Positions 1 through 5,575 of a DNA stretch of 8,282 nt are shown here, piece by piece. A program made the translations under genes and the position numbers. The DNA is from an uncultured Collinsella sp. (lineage in GTDB: Bacteria; Actinomycetota; Coriobacteriia; Coriobacteriales; Coriobacteriaceae): assembly GCA_905209765.1 (NCBI GenBank), contig CAJLUE010000073.1, positions 1 to 8,282 on the forward strand. Direction: 5' to 3'. Below the pieces are notes generated by a model, which made no database searches, was not told the DNA's origin, and worked only from the letters and a program-made list of their open reading frames with translations. Within the stretch, counting starts at the first letter, position 1; each line of letters starts with the position of its first letter.

Positions 1-356
1 TTCCTCAAGACGATGCCGACACGCCGCGTGCGTGGTATTACGCGCTGCTAGATTATGGCGCATATCTTAAGAAGACACTGCCCAATCCGTCCAGGCGCTC
101 GGCGGGCTATAGCCGTCAGTCCAAGTTTGAGGGCTCGCGTCGCCAAAAGCGCGCGCATATCGTGCGTATGTTGCTGGCAGCGCGCGATGGCCAGCCGGCG
201 GGGATTACGCTTGCTGATGCCGTGGCGGGCGTTAACGAGATGGAAGCGGCGGCTGGGCGTGGGCCGGTCGAGCGCGACTTGATCGCGGGCATTCTAGCCG
301 ACCTGGAGCGTGAGGGCTTTTGCCGAGCTGAGGGCGATCGCTGGCTGAGCATCTAG
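1..356 (+). CDS. MutY-like A/G-specific adenine glycosylase, C-terminal part (5' truncated)
   Basis: The open frame runs in from the left edge (first full codon at position 3) to a TAG at 354-356, leaving 117 codons of C-terminus. The segment starting TPRAWYYALLDYGAYLKK, followed by NPSRRSAGYSRQSKFEGSRRQ, matches the end of the HhH-GPD domain and the linker of MutY-type glycosylases, which remove adenine mispaired with 8-oxoguanine. The last ~70 residues look like a small winged-helix-like tail (ILADLEREGFCRAEGDRW). The four-cysteine iron-sulfur loop expected right after the ALLDYGA helix is absent: the visible part has only one cysteine, near the end. It therefore fits the subset of MutY-like proteins without the 4Fe-4S cluster. 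The catalytic residues lie outside the window, so activity cannot be judged. A different HhH-GPD subfamily is the main alternative. Confidence 0.72.
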   Translation, partial: PQDDADTPRAWYYALLDYGAYLKKTLPNPSRRSAGYSRQSKFEGSRRQKRAHIVRMLLAARDGQPAGITLADAVAGVNEMEAAAGRGPVERDLIAGILADLEREGFCRAEGDRWLSI

Positions 357-424
357 CCTGTGCAAATCTGAAGAACAGGATTGTAAGGTTTAGATTTTCG
401 GCATGAGGGCATCCTAGAGACGAG

Positions 425-447
425 GCCGCTCGAAGCCTACGGGCGGC
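425..447 (+). promoter_or_regulatory. Hairpin in the rubrerythrin leader
   Basis: GCCGCTCG (425-432) can pair with CGGGCGGC (440-447) over eight positions, one of them a G-U pair, with a 7-nt loop. It ends only seven bases before the Shine-Dalgarno GAAGGGA (455-461) of the rubrerythrin gene, and no T-run follows, so it is not a standard terminator. It may influence translation or mRNA stability; this is inference from pairing alone. Confidence 0.3.
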
Positions 448-470
448 ATGCGTTGAAGGGAAGTACACCT

Positions 471-1010
471 ATGGATTTTGAGAATTCCCAAACCAAGAAG
501 AACCTCGAGACCGCTTTTGCCGGTGAGTCCCAGGCACACACCAAGTATCGCTACTATGCATCCAAGGCCAAAAAGGACGGCTACGTTCAGATCTCGAATA
601 TTTTTGCCGAGACGGCGGGCAACGAGTCCGAGCACGCCAAGCTGTGGTTTAAGTATCTGCACGACGGCGCCGTTCCCGACACTCTGGACAACTTGCGTGA
701 TGCCGCTGCGGGCGAGAACTACGAGTGGACCACGATGTACGACGAGTTCGCCAAGACCGCCGAGGAGGAGGGCTTTACCGAGATTGCCGCAAAGTTCCGT
801 GGCGTCGGTGCTGTCGAGAAGGCCCACGAGGAGCGCTACAACAAGCTCGTCGAGCGCATCGAATCGGGCGAGGTGTTTGAGCGCGAGGGCGTGAAGGTAT
901 GGAAGTGCCTGAACTGTGGGCACCTGCACGTTGGTGCCGAGGCGCCCGAGGTGTGCCCGGTCTGTAACCACCCGAAGGCGTACTTTGAGGAGCAGGTGGT
1001 GAACTACTAG
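471..1010 (+). CDS. Rubrerythrin
   Basis: The 179-residue product is a two-domain rubrerythrin, a cytosolic non-heme iron peroxidase that reduces hydrogen peroxide in anaerobes with electrons from NAD(P)H via rubredoxin-type carriers. Residues 1-135 form the ferritin-like four-helix domain with the diiron ligands in place: E19 (AGESQAH), E52 and H55 (NESEH), E82/E85 (ENYEW), E116 and H119 (VEKAH). Residues 142-175 form the rubredoxin domain with C146-x2-C149 and C162-x2-C165. Length is normal for the family. ATG 471 is chosen because GAAGGGA at 455-461 sits about 9 nt upstream; the in-frame TTG at 453 would overlap that site. It appears monocistronic, ending in the hairpin repeat and terminator at 1029-1208. 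The 114-nt leader has no promoter I can call with confidence. Confidence 0.96.
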   Translation: MDFENSQTKKNLETAFAGESQAHTKYRYYASKAKKDGYVQISNIFAETAGNESEHAKLWFKYLHDGAVPDTLDNLRDAAAGENYEWTTMYDEFAKTAEEEGFTEIAAKFRGVGAVEKAHEERYNKLVERIESGEVFEREGVKVWKCLNCGHLHVGAEAPEVCPVCNHPKAYFEEQVVNY

Positions 1011-1028
1011 CGCGTGGCGCTGGCTGCT

Positions 1029-1130
1029 GCGGAGCGCAGGGCGGGAGGCCGGATTGCCTTCCCTCCCCGCTCACGGCTCCGCAGGGTCGCGTTGAGGGAA
1101 GGCAATCCGGCCTCCCGCCCCGCGCTCCGG
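1029..1130 (+). repeat. Large hairpin repeat element, copy A
   Basis: Arms 1041-1065 and 1094-1118 are a perfect 25-bp inverted repeat. Pairing continues outward through 1030-1040 against 1119-1129 with one mismatch, giving 35 of 36 positions paired. The loop at 1066-1093 holds a core (1069-1091) that matches copy B (2018-2040) at 20 of 23 positions, and the 5' flank GGAGCGCAGGG (1031-1041) is identical in both copies. The arms differ from those of copy B yet remain complementary. It sits in the 3' untranslated region of rubrerythrin, 48 nt before the terminator. Likely a species-specific extragenic palindrome; its function is unknown. Confidence 0.8.
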
Positions 1131-1178
1131 CGTTGGGTCGTCGCGTGCTCGATACTGAAAAGCTGATAAGAAGTTTGT

Positions 1179-1208
1179 GTGCCGCCCCTTATGGGGCGGC
1201 ACGTTTTT
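1179..1208 (+). terminator. Rho-independent terminator after rubrerythrin
   Basis: A perfect 10-bp stem, GTGCCGCCCC (1179-1188) with GGGGCGGCAC (1193-1202), closes a TTAT loop and is followed by G then five Ts (1204-1208). The flanks TTTGTGTG upstream and TGTGTGGGG downstream are repeated around the terminator at 2114-2141. Confidence 0.9.
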
Positions 1209-1298
1209 GTGTGGGGACTGGTTGGGACGGCACCGTTCATGGGTGGGGTACACTGGGAGCGGCTTTTAGTTTATCTACTACCTGATGAGGTGTTTTCT

Positions 1299-1931
1299 AT
1301 GGGTAAGAAGTCTCGGGCTCGGGTTGCTGCGGCGGGGACTCGCCTCGATCCTCATCGCGTGGTTGATGAGAGCAGTAAGGCTGCGCGTGCCGATAAGGAC
1401 AAGAAGGTCGGTGCACATGCTCATCCTGAGTGGGCGCCTCACCTCAATACGGCTAGCGAGGATCTGACTGCTAAGTTGTTTACTCTGGTCGAGGTTATCT
1501 TGGGCGTGGTGCCCGTGGTGGTCATTGGCTTGTTCTTGGCTTCGAAAGATGCCACGAGTGTCGATAAACTCACCGATGTCTTTTCTCAGGACCCCTCGAT
1601 GGTGGTTACGTTTATCTCTGCGTGCCTGCAGCCGTTTGTGGCGTACATGTTGTACATGATTTATCGCAAATACTGCGAGGGCGACGCTGGTTTTGCCGCC
1701 GGCAACCTGATCGGTCTTTTGTGCTCCGAGATCCTACTGCTCAATATCCCAGGCGTCATCGGTATGGGCATCTTGCTGTGGCGTGTTTGGCGCAACGTCG
1801 CCCCGCACTTTGAGAGCTGGTTGTTTGAGCGTCGTGCAATGGGCGTGCTGGCAGACATTGCGGGCTCGCTCGTGATTTTAGCCTTGGCGTTTATGTGCGC
1901 CACCGCCGCCCGCGGTCTCGCGGGCATGTAG
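1299..1931 (+). CDS. Unrecognised four-helix membrane protein
   Basis: I do not recognise this 210-residue protein. Residues 1-55 are hydrophilic and rich in K, R and D, with no signal peptide. Four hydrophobic segments follow: about 60-81 (starts LFTLVEVILGVVPVVVIG), 101-122, 134-160 (contains a proline and several glycines) and 182-205. An integral inner-membrane protein with a charged cytoplasmic N-terminus is the most that can be said. ATG 1299 is supported by GATGAGG at 1284-1290; an in-frame ATG at 1179 lies inside the upstream terminator and is not credible. A TACACT hexamer at 1249-1254 could be a -10 box, but no good -35 is visible. The gene stands alone, bracketed by two direct copies of the hairpin-plus-terminator module. 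Genus-specific hypothetical protein is the best description. Confidence 0.85.
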   Translation: MGKKSRARVAAAGTRLDPHRVVDESSKAARADKDKKVGAHAHPEWAPHLNTASEDLTAKLFTLVEVILGVVPVVVIGLFLASKDATSVDKLTDVFSQDPSMVVTFISACLQPFVAYMLYMIYRKYCEGDAGFAAGNLIGLLCSEILLLNIPGVIGMGILLWRVWRNVAPHFESWLFERRAMGVLADIAGSLVILALAFMCATAARGLAGM

Positions 1932-1948
1932 TCTGTCCTCACCGACCA

Positions 1949-2071
1949 CGGAGCGCAGGGCAACTGCTGGTTTCACCGCTCCGGACGTCAGACCCGCGGC
2001 GCATCCCTTTCCCTCTCGCTCACGGCTTCGCAGAGTCACGCGAGGCAAAGGCATGCGCCGCGGGTCTGACG
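1949..2071 (+). repeat. Large hairpin repeat element, copy B
   Basis: Arms 1986-2004 and 2053-2071 are a perfect 19-bp inverted repeat. Pairing resumes inward at 2006-2010 with 2047-2051 and 2012-2015 with 2042-2045, leaving an apex whose core (2018-2040) matches copy A at 20 of 23 positions. On the left a smaller hairpin, CGGAGCG (1949-1955) with CGCTCCG (1977-1983), carries the GGAGCGCAGGG flank shared with copy A, where the same flank instead pairs across the main stem. The element follows the membrane protein gene by 17 nt and precedes a terminator. Confidence 0.75.
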
Positions 2072-2113
2072 ACGCGGGCTTGCCAACGAGTTTTGGCTAA
2101 TAGATTGGTTTGT

Positions 2114-2141
2114 GTGCCGCCCCTTTGGGGCGGCACTTTTT
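2114..2141 (+). terminator. Rho-independent terminator after the membrane protein gene
   Basis: The stem GTGCCGCCCC (2114-2123) with GGGGCGGCAC (2127-2136), loop TTT and five Ts (2137-2141), has the same stem as the terminator at 1179-1208. The conserved block spans 2108-2149, including bases beyond the T-run, and differs from the first copy only in the loop and one inserted base. Confidence 0.9.
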
Positions 2142-2394
2142 GTGTGGGGTCCCGGTCTCCACAATTTTCGTCAAGCTTTTGGTTAGATTTTGGTCAGTTG
2201 GCGTAAGGGTGGAAGGCCAAAAGATTGCTGGCGAAAAAAGCTCAGAGAAAGTGCTGGTAGGGGAGTTGTTGAGCTTTTCGACAGCTTTTGAGCAAAAGAA
2301 ACTTTGTGGCTATTGCCGGCGATTGCGTTGTCGCGGTCATGGCGGTGCGGGATGCTGGTCGTAAGCGTCGAACGCTCCGATTTTGGAGGCCAAC
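2142..2394 (+). other. Non-coding stretch with reiterated AGCTTTT motifs
   Basis: No credible gene is seen in these 253 nt. The stretch is AT-richer than its surroundings and repeats one motif: AAGCTTTTGG (2173-2182), CCAAAAG (2217-2223), AAAAAAGCT (2234-2242), AGCTTTT (2272-2278 and 2283-2289). CTTTTGAGCAAAAG (2285-2298) is a near-palindrome. TTGAGC (2288-2293) and TATTGC (2311-2316), 17 nt apart, could be a weak promoter for the gene at 2395. This may be a control region; no regulator is recognised. Confidence 0.35.
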
Positions 2395-2829
2395 ATGGAC
2401 CTGTTTCTTGAGACCCCACAGCAACAAGCCGAGCGCATGCTGCGGCAGCAGCGGCGGCTTATAGAGATGCAAATGCAAGGGGTTGCCAACCAGGCGCCCG
2501 TGCAAAACGTCGTGCCCGCTGCTGTACCTGCAGCCGTGCCCGGGTGCGAATCGGCACCAGAGGCCTATTCCGTACAGCAAGATTCATATGCGCAGGAGCT
2601 CGCGTTCGACAAGCGTCGTGCGCGTCGTCGCCGCGTGGGCCAGCGCCTGCGCACATTGGCGATGATCGTGCTCATTCCGCTAGGACTTGCGGCAATCTTC
2701 TTGGCCTCATATGCCCTCACGTGCATTCTCAACGGTGCCTCGCCCAATGAGGTGCTCCAGCATCTAGCGGCCCTGGGCCAGCGCCTAGGCGATGTCGCAA
2801 CAACCATCCGCGCCGGCTGGGAGAGTTAG
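2395..2829 (+). CDS. Unrecognised small protein with one membrane helix
   Basis: I do not recognise this 144-residue product. Residues 1-35 are rich in Q, R and M and probably helical (ETPQQQAERMLRQQRRL). Residues 36-50 form a low-complexity A/V/P linker with two PAAV units. A strongly basic stretch (about 73-86, KRRARRRRVGQRLR) directly precedes a single hydrophobic segment at about 88-112, and the last 30 residues are amphipathic. By the positive-inside rule the large N-terminal part should be cytoplasmic. ATG 2395 is favoured because GGAGG (2385-2389) lies 5 nt upstream; an in-frame TTG at 2383 would overlap that site. No operon partner is evident, and no clear terminator follows. A membrane-tethered accessory or regulatory protein is possible but nothing shows it. 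Confidence 0.75.
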   Translation: MDLFLETPQQQAERMLRQQRRLIEMQMQGVANQAPVQNVVPAAVPAAVPGCESAPEAYSVQQDSYAQELAFDKRRARRRRVGQRLRTLAMIVLIPLGLAAIFLASYALTCILNGASPNEVLQHLAALGQRLGDVATTIRAGWES

Positions 2830-2919
2830 CGTTTGTCACATTAGGACTTCCAGGGTGTACGAATTATCGCCACGAGCAGAATTCTTGCATCCTGTGGGTC
2901 CTGTCGTGCGACTGAATAG

Positions 2920-2940
2920 TATTATTGAAGATAAATAATA
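2920..2940 (+). promoter_or_regulatory. Candidate operator: TATTATT/AATAATA inverted repeat
   Basis: TATTATT (2920-2926) and AATAATA (2934-2940) are perfect inverted half-sites with a 7-nt spacer, ending two bases before the AGGA ribosome-binding site of the nucleotidyltransferase gene. The sequence around it is the most AT-rich in the window. A binding site for the helix-turn-helix partner, giving autoregulation, is an inference from position and symmetry only. Confidence 0.35.
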
Positions 2941-2952
2941 ATAGGATTTGCT

Positions 2953-3483
2953 ATGTATAAGCAGGATTTAGAGCAGACTCTTTTGGGCATTGACGAAGAG
3001 GCGGAGCTGGAAATAGGTCCAAGAGACGACAGGCCGAACGTTGTATTGGTGGGAGGAAGCGCCTTCATGCTAAACGATGTGACGAATCGTTCGGTTACAC
3101 ATGACATTGATGTGTTTGAGGCAGATAGGTGCCTCCGCGAGATCATAGCTCGATACCCCGAGGTGAATGGTATGGCGGTGGCATATTGTAATCAGATGCC
3201 GTTCAATTACGAAGATCGTTTGATTCCCTTGGATATTGGGGCGCGCTTTATCAGGTACTTTACGCCATCCTTGGAGGACCTGGCGGTAATGAAGCTCTAT
3301 GCCTGTCGTCCGAACGACATCATCGATCTTCATAGCCAGGCATTCGTCGACCGACTTGATTGGGGACTGCTCGAACGGCTTATATTCGACGAGGGCGAGG
3401 CGCTGGCGTCGTCGCCTTCGGAGCGGAGTTATCAAGAGATGGTCTGCGCATACAGCCAATACAAAAAGGAGGTGCTCGGTTGA
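2953..3483 (+). CDS. DUF6036/AbiEii-like nucleotidyltransferase, candidate toxin-antitoxin component
   Basis: The 176-residue protein carries the nucleotidyltransferase-fold signature: VVLVGGSAFML (30-40) with G34-G35-S36, then THDIDVF with D51 and D53 as metal-binding acids, and a likely third acid in LIPLDIG (D94). LEDLAVMKLYACRPNDIIDL (107-126) matches the conserved helix of AbiEii/DUF6036-type proteins. Family members transfer nucleotides to RNA or protein targets, and several act as toxins or antitoxins; which applies here is unknown. At 176 residues it is shorter than classical AbiEii toxins. ATG 2953 follows AGGA at 2943-2946. The stop overlaps the TTG start of the next gene by 4 nt, so the two are translationally coupled. 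GC is visibly lower than in flanking genes, with more AGA, AGG and ATA codons, which suggests horizontal acquisition. All fold residues appear intact. Confidence 0.82.
   Translation: MYKQDLEQTLLGIDEEAELEIGPRDDRPNVVLVGGSAFMLNDVTNRSVTHDIDVFEADRCLREIIARYPEVNGMAVAYCNQMPFNYEDRLIPLDIGARFIRYFTPSLEDLAVMKLYACRPNDIIDLHSQAFVDRLDWGLLERLIFDEGEALASSPSERSYQEMVCAYSQYKKEVLG
3466..3474 (+). promoter_or_regulatory. Strong Shine-Dalgarno fixing a TTG start
   Basis: AAGGAGGTG is a near-perfect anti-16S match, ending 5 nt before TTG 3480. It lies inside the end of the nucleotidyltransferase gene and settles the start of the downstream gene at a TTG that overlaps the TGA stop (TTGA). It indicates high translation of the second gene independent of the first. 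Confidence 0.8.
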
Positions 3484-4043
3484 ATCTGACCTTTGAGGGA
3501 TTCTTAAAAGGCTATTGCCGAGAGCTATCCGGACAGCAGTCGCTCAGTTTTAGAAAACTGGTTAAGCAAGCGACGACGGTTGCGCCGCGCGTGGCGGAGC
3601 CCCTGTTTTTGCTCGCTTTGGCACAGGGTAAAGCCGAATACGTTCTGGGCTTATCCGAGGGTTCGTGGATGGAAGAGGGTTACCGAGGCGTTTTGTCCTT
3701 GTACGCCCAAACGGGTAGCCTGGCATCTCTATGCGCCGAGGACAAACTTCCTAATCGTTATGCCAACGTTTGGCGTGCGTATAGAGCGGTGAAGGAAAAG
3801 CCAGTGGCGGACAGAAGAATCAACGCCCTGATGCGAAAAAGAACGTTGGGAGCGCTAGAGGAATCGGGTGTAACGCGCTACGGTCTCTGCCGCGATTTGA
3901 ATCTGAATAAGGGAAACGTGTACGCATATTTAGCCGGTGATGACTCAAAGGTGAGCAGGGAGACGGCGCGCCGCATTATGGAATATGCGGAGGAGAGGGG
4001 CGCCCAAGAAGGGGCCGGGCGCCCGGTGCGTATGGCGGGGTAA
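3480..4043 (+). CDS. Helix-turn-helix partner of the nucleotidyltransferase, candidate antitoxin/repressor
   Basis: The 187-residue product starts at TTG 3480, set by the near-perfect Shine-Dalgarno at 3466-3474 and the 4-nt overlap with the upstream stop. Residues 1-110 are helical and match nothing I recognise. Residues about 121-171 resemble a Cro/C1-type HTH: a helix around RYGLCRDLNL, a turn, then NKGNVYAYLAGD as a recognition-like helix, followed by SRETARRIMEYAE. The protein contains no histidine, so it cannot supply the R-x4-H motif of HEPN toxins that pair with small MNT nucleotidyltransferases. Context suggests a DNA-binding antitoxin that represses its own operon, perhaps via the inverted repeat at 2920-2940. 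Order (nucleotidyltransferase first) is the reverse of abiEi-abiEii. GC is low like its partner. A plain transcription factor is the alternative. Confidence 0.75.
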   Translation: MNLTFEGFLKGYCRELSGQQSLSFRKLVKQATTVAPRVAEPLFLLALAQGKAEYVLGLSEGSWMEEGYRGVLSLYAQTGSLASLCAEDKLPNRYANVWRAYRAVKEKPVADRRINALMRKRTLGALEESGVTRYGLCRDLNLNKGNVYAYLAGDDSKVSRETARRIMEYAEERGAQEGAGRPVRMAG

Positions 4044-4094
4044 GATTAATCGCGGTTTTGATTGGTGCTCGATTGGGTTTGTTGGGCGGAGTTT

Positions 4095-5450
4095 ATGTCT
4101 GCTATTGATATTGTGCTTGTTGTGATCGCCTTGGTGGCGGTGGGGGTTGCTGTGGCTTGCGCCCTCCAGCTCAAGAGCCTGCGTGCCGAGTTGCGGGAGC
4201 GTGGCGACAGTAGCGCGGAAACGCTGGCAGCACTCGAGCAGGCCAACAACGCGCTCGATGCCCTGAACGTCGCGCTGGCCGAAACTCGCCGCACGGCCAA
4301 TGCCATCGCGCAGCAGCAGACGACAGATGCGGCCGTGGAGCAGCAACGTTACCTGACCATCGCACGTGAGTTTTCGCAAGCTGGTGACCGGATGGATGAC
4401 CTGCGCCGCGAGACGGCCCAACAGCTCGGTGCCAACCGCGAGGGTATCGAGCATCGCCTGGACAAGGTGCGCGAAACGGTCGATGCTCAGCTGGGCGCCA
4501 TCCGCAAAGACAACAACGTGCAGCTCGATCAAATGCGCGCAACGGTGGACGAGAAGCTCTCCCGCACGCTCAACGATCGCCTGTCGGCATCGTTTAAGCA
4601 GGTGAGCGACCAGCTCGAGGCCGTGTACAAGGGCCTGGGCGACATGCAGTCCATCGCCACCGGCGTGGGCGACCTTAAGCGCGTGCTGGGCAACGTGAAG
4701 GCGCGTGGCATTTTGGGCGAGGTGCAGCTGGGTGCAATTCTGGCGGACATCCTTACGCCCGACCAGTATCTGGAAAACGTCGCCACCAAGCCCGGCGCCT
4801 CGGAGCGCGTTGAGTTTGCCGTCAAGCTGCCGGTGGACGAGGGCGATCCCGTGCTGCTGCCGATCGACTCCAAATTCCCGGGCGACGCGTACGAGCACTT
4901 GCTCGACGCGCAGGAGTCGGGCGATGCGGAGACCGTGGCGGCTGCGCGCAAGACGCTCGACACCATGGTCAAGCGCGAGGCAAAGGACATTTGCGAAAAG
5001 TACCTGAGTGTGCCGGCAACGACCAACTTTGGCATCATGTTCGTGCCGTTTGAAGGGCTGTACGCCGAGGTCGTCAGCCGCTCCGGGCTTATCGAGACCC
5101 TGGGCCGCGACTATCACGTCAACGTTGCCGGCCCCAGTACCATGGCCGCCATCCTCAACAGCCTGCAGATGAGCTATCAGACGTTTAGGCTGCAAAAACG
5201 TACCGACGACGTGCTGCGCGTGCTTTCCGCCGTCAAGGCTGAGCTGCCGCGCTATCAGGCGGCGCTGCGCCGTGCCCAGCAGCAGATCGAGACTGCGGGC
5301 AAGACGGTCGAGGGCATTATCACCACGCGCACCAACGTTATGGAGCGCAAGCTCAAGGACATCGACGCGCTGGAGGATGCCGAGGAGGCCGACGAGATTT
5401 TGGGGCTCACGTCCGCGGGCCCGCTCGCAGACCAAGAAGACAAGGACTAG
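4095..5450 (+). CDS. rmuC: RmuC family DNA recombination protein
   Basis: The 451-residue protein has the standard RmuC layout: an N-terminal membrane anchor (about residues 3-25, SAIDIVLVVIALVAVGVAV), a long coiled coil (about 28-190, rich in A, E, Q and R), and the RmuC domain (about 190-430). The domain shows GILGEVQLGAIL, LPIDSKFPGDAYEHL with D258 and K260 of the predicted PD-(D/E)xK-like nuclease core, FVPFEGLYAEVV and VAGPSTMAAILNSLQ. RmuC limits recombination at inverted repeats in E. coli; its biochemical activity is not settled. Length is normal. ATG 4095 is chosen because it directly precedes the anchor, although its GGAG (4088-4091) is only 3 nt away. The gap to the upstream pair is 51 nt, so read-through from it is possible. 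A modest terminator follows at 5478-5500. Confidence 0.95.
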   Translation: MSAIDIVLVVIALVAVGVAVACALQLKSLRAELRERGDSSAETLAALEQANNALDALNVALAETRRTANAIAQQQTTDAAVEQQRYLTIAREFSQAGDRMDDLRRETAQQLGANREGIEHRLDKVRETVDAQLGAIRKDNNVQLDQMRATVDEKLSRTLNDRLSASFKQVSDQLEAVYKGLGDMQSIATGVGDLKRVLGNVKARGILGEVQLGAILADILTPDQYLENVATKPGASERVEFAVKLPVDEGDPVLLPIDSKFPGDAYEHLLDAQESGDAETVAAARKTLDTMVKREAKDICEKYLSVPATTNFGIMFVPFEGLYAEVVSRSGLIETLGRDYHVNVAGPSTMAAILNSLQMSYQTFRLQKRTDDVLRVLSAVKAELPRYQAALRRAQQQIETAGKTVEGIITTRTNVMERKLKDIDALEDAEEADEILGLTSAGPLADQEDKD

Positions 5451-5477
5451 CTGCACCTGACGGCGGGGCGTCTGCGC

Positions 5478-5500
5478 AAGCGCGGAGCGCGGGCGCTTTT
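5478..5500 (+). terminator. Probable weak terminator after rmuC
   Basis: AAGCGC (5478-5483) pairs with GCGCTT (5493-5498) around a 9-nt loop, ending in a run of four Ts (5497-5500). The stem is short, so efficiency is uncertain. Confidence 0.45.
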
Positions 5501-5516
5501 CGCGTCGTACGTGCCT

Positions 5517-5541
5517 GAAGCGCGCTTCGGTGTGCAACAAT
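5517..5541 (+). promoter_or_regulatory. Candidate promoter/operator of the ABC exporter gene
   Basis: GAAGCGCGCTTC (5517-5528) is a perfect 12-bp palindrome. Seven bases on, AACAAT (5536-5541) is a possible -10 box, 35 nt before the ATG at 5576. A palindrome overlapping the -35/spacer region is where a dimeric repressor of an efflux pump would bind. No regulator gene lies nearby and no clear -35 is seen. Confidence 0.3.
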
Positions 5542-5575
5542 GGCGTTTCGCCCTATCAGACGCGAAAGGAAGCCC

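Noticed and set aside
414..971. Minus-strand open frame of 185 codons opposite rubrerythrin
   Set aside because: The + strand encodes an intact rubrerythrin with every iron ligand; the antisense frame shows no motif.
1179..1298. N-terminal extension of the membrane protein from ATG 1179
   Set aside because: It would translate through the rubrerythrin terminator stem and lacks a ribosome-binding site, while ATG 1299 has a good one.
1029..2071. Insertion sequence or MITE bounded by the large inverted repeats
   Set aside because: The repeats are direct copies of self-contained hairpins, no transposase lies between them, and no target-site duplication is visible.
2110..2364. Small + strand open frame (84 codons) in the AT-rich intergenic stretch
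   Set aside because: It begins inside the terminator stem, has no ribosome-binding site and has no recognisable protein character.
2953..4043. MNT/HEPN toxin-antitoxin pair
   Set aside because: The partner protein has no histidine and thus no R-x4-H motif; it has an HTH-like C-terminus instead.
3945..5540. Long open frame on the minus strand (531 codons) antisense to rmuC
   Set aside because: It lies opposite a clearly recognised gene, its composition is that of a mirrored high-GC coding frame (excess H, L, R, V), no family motif is visible, and it crosses three transcription units.
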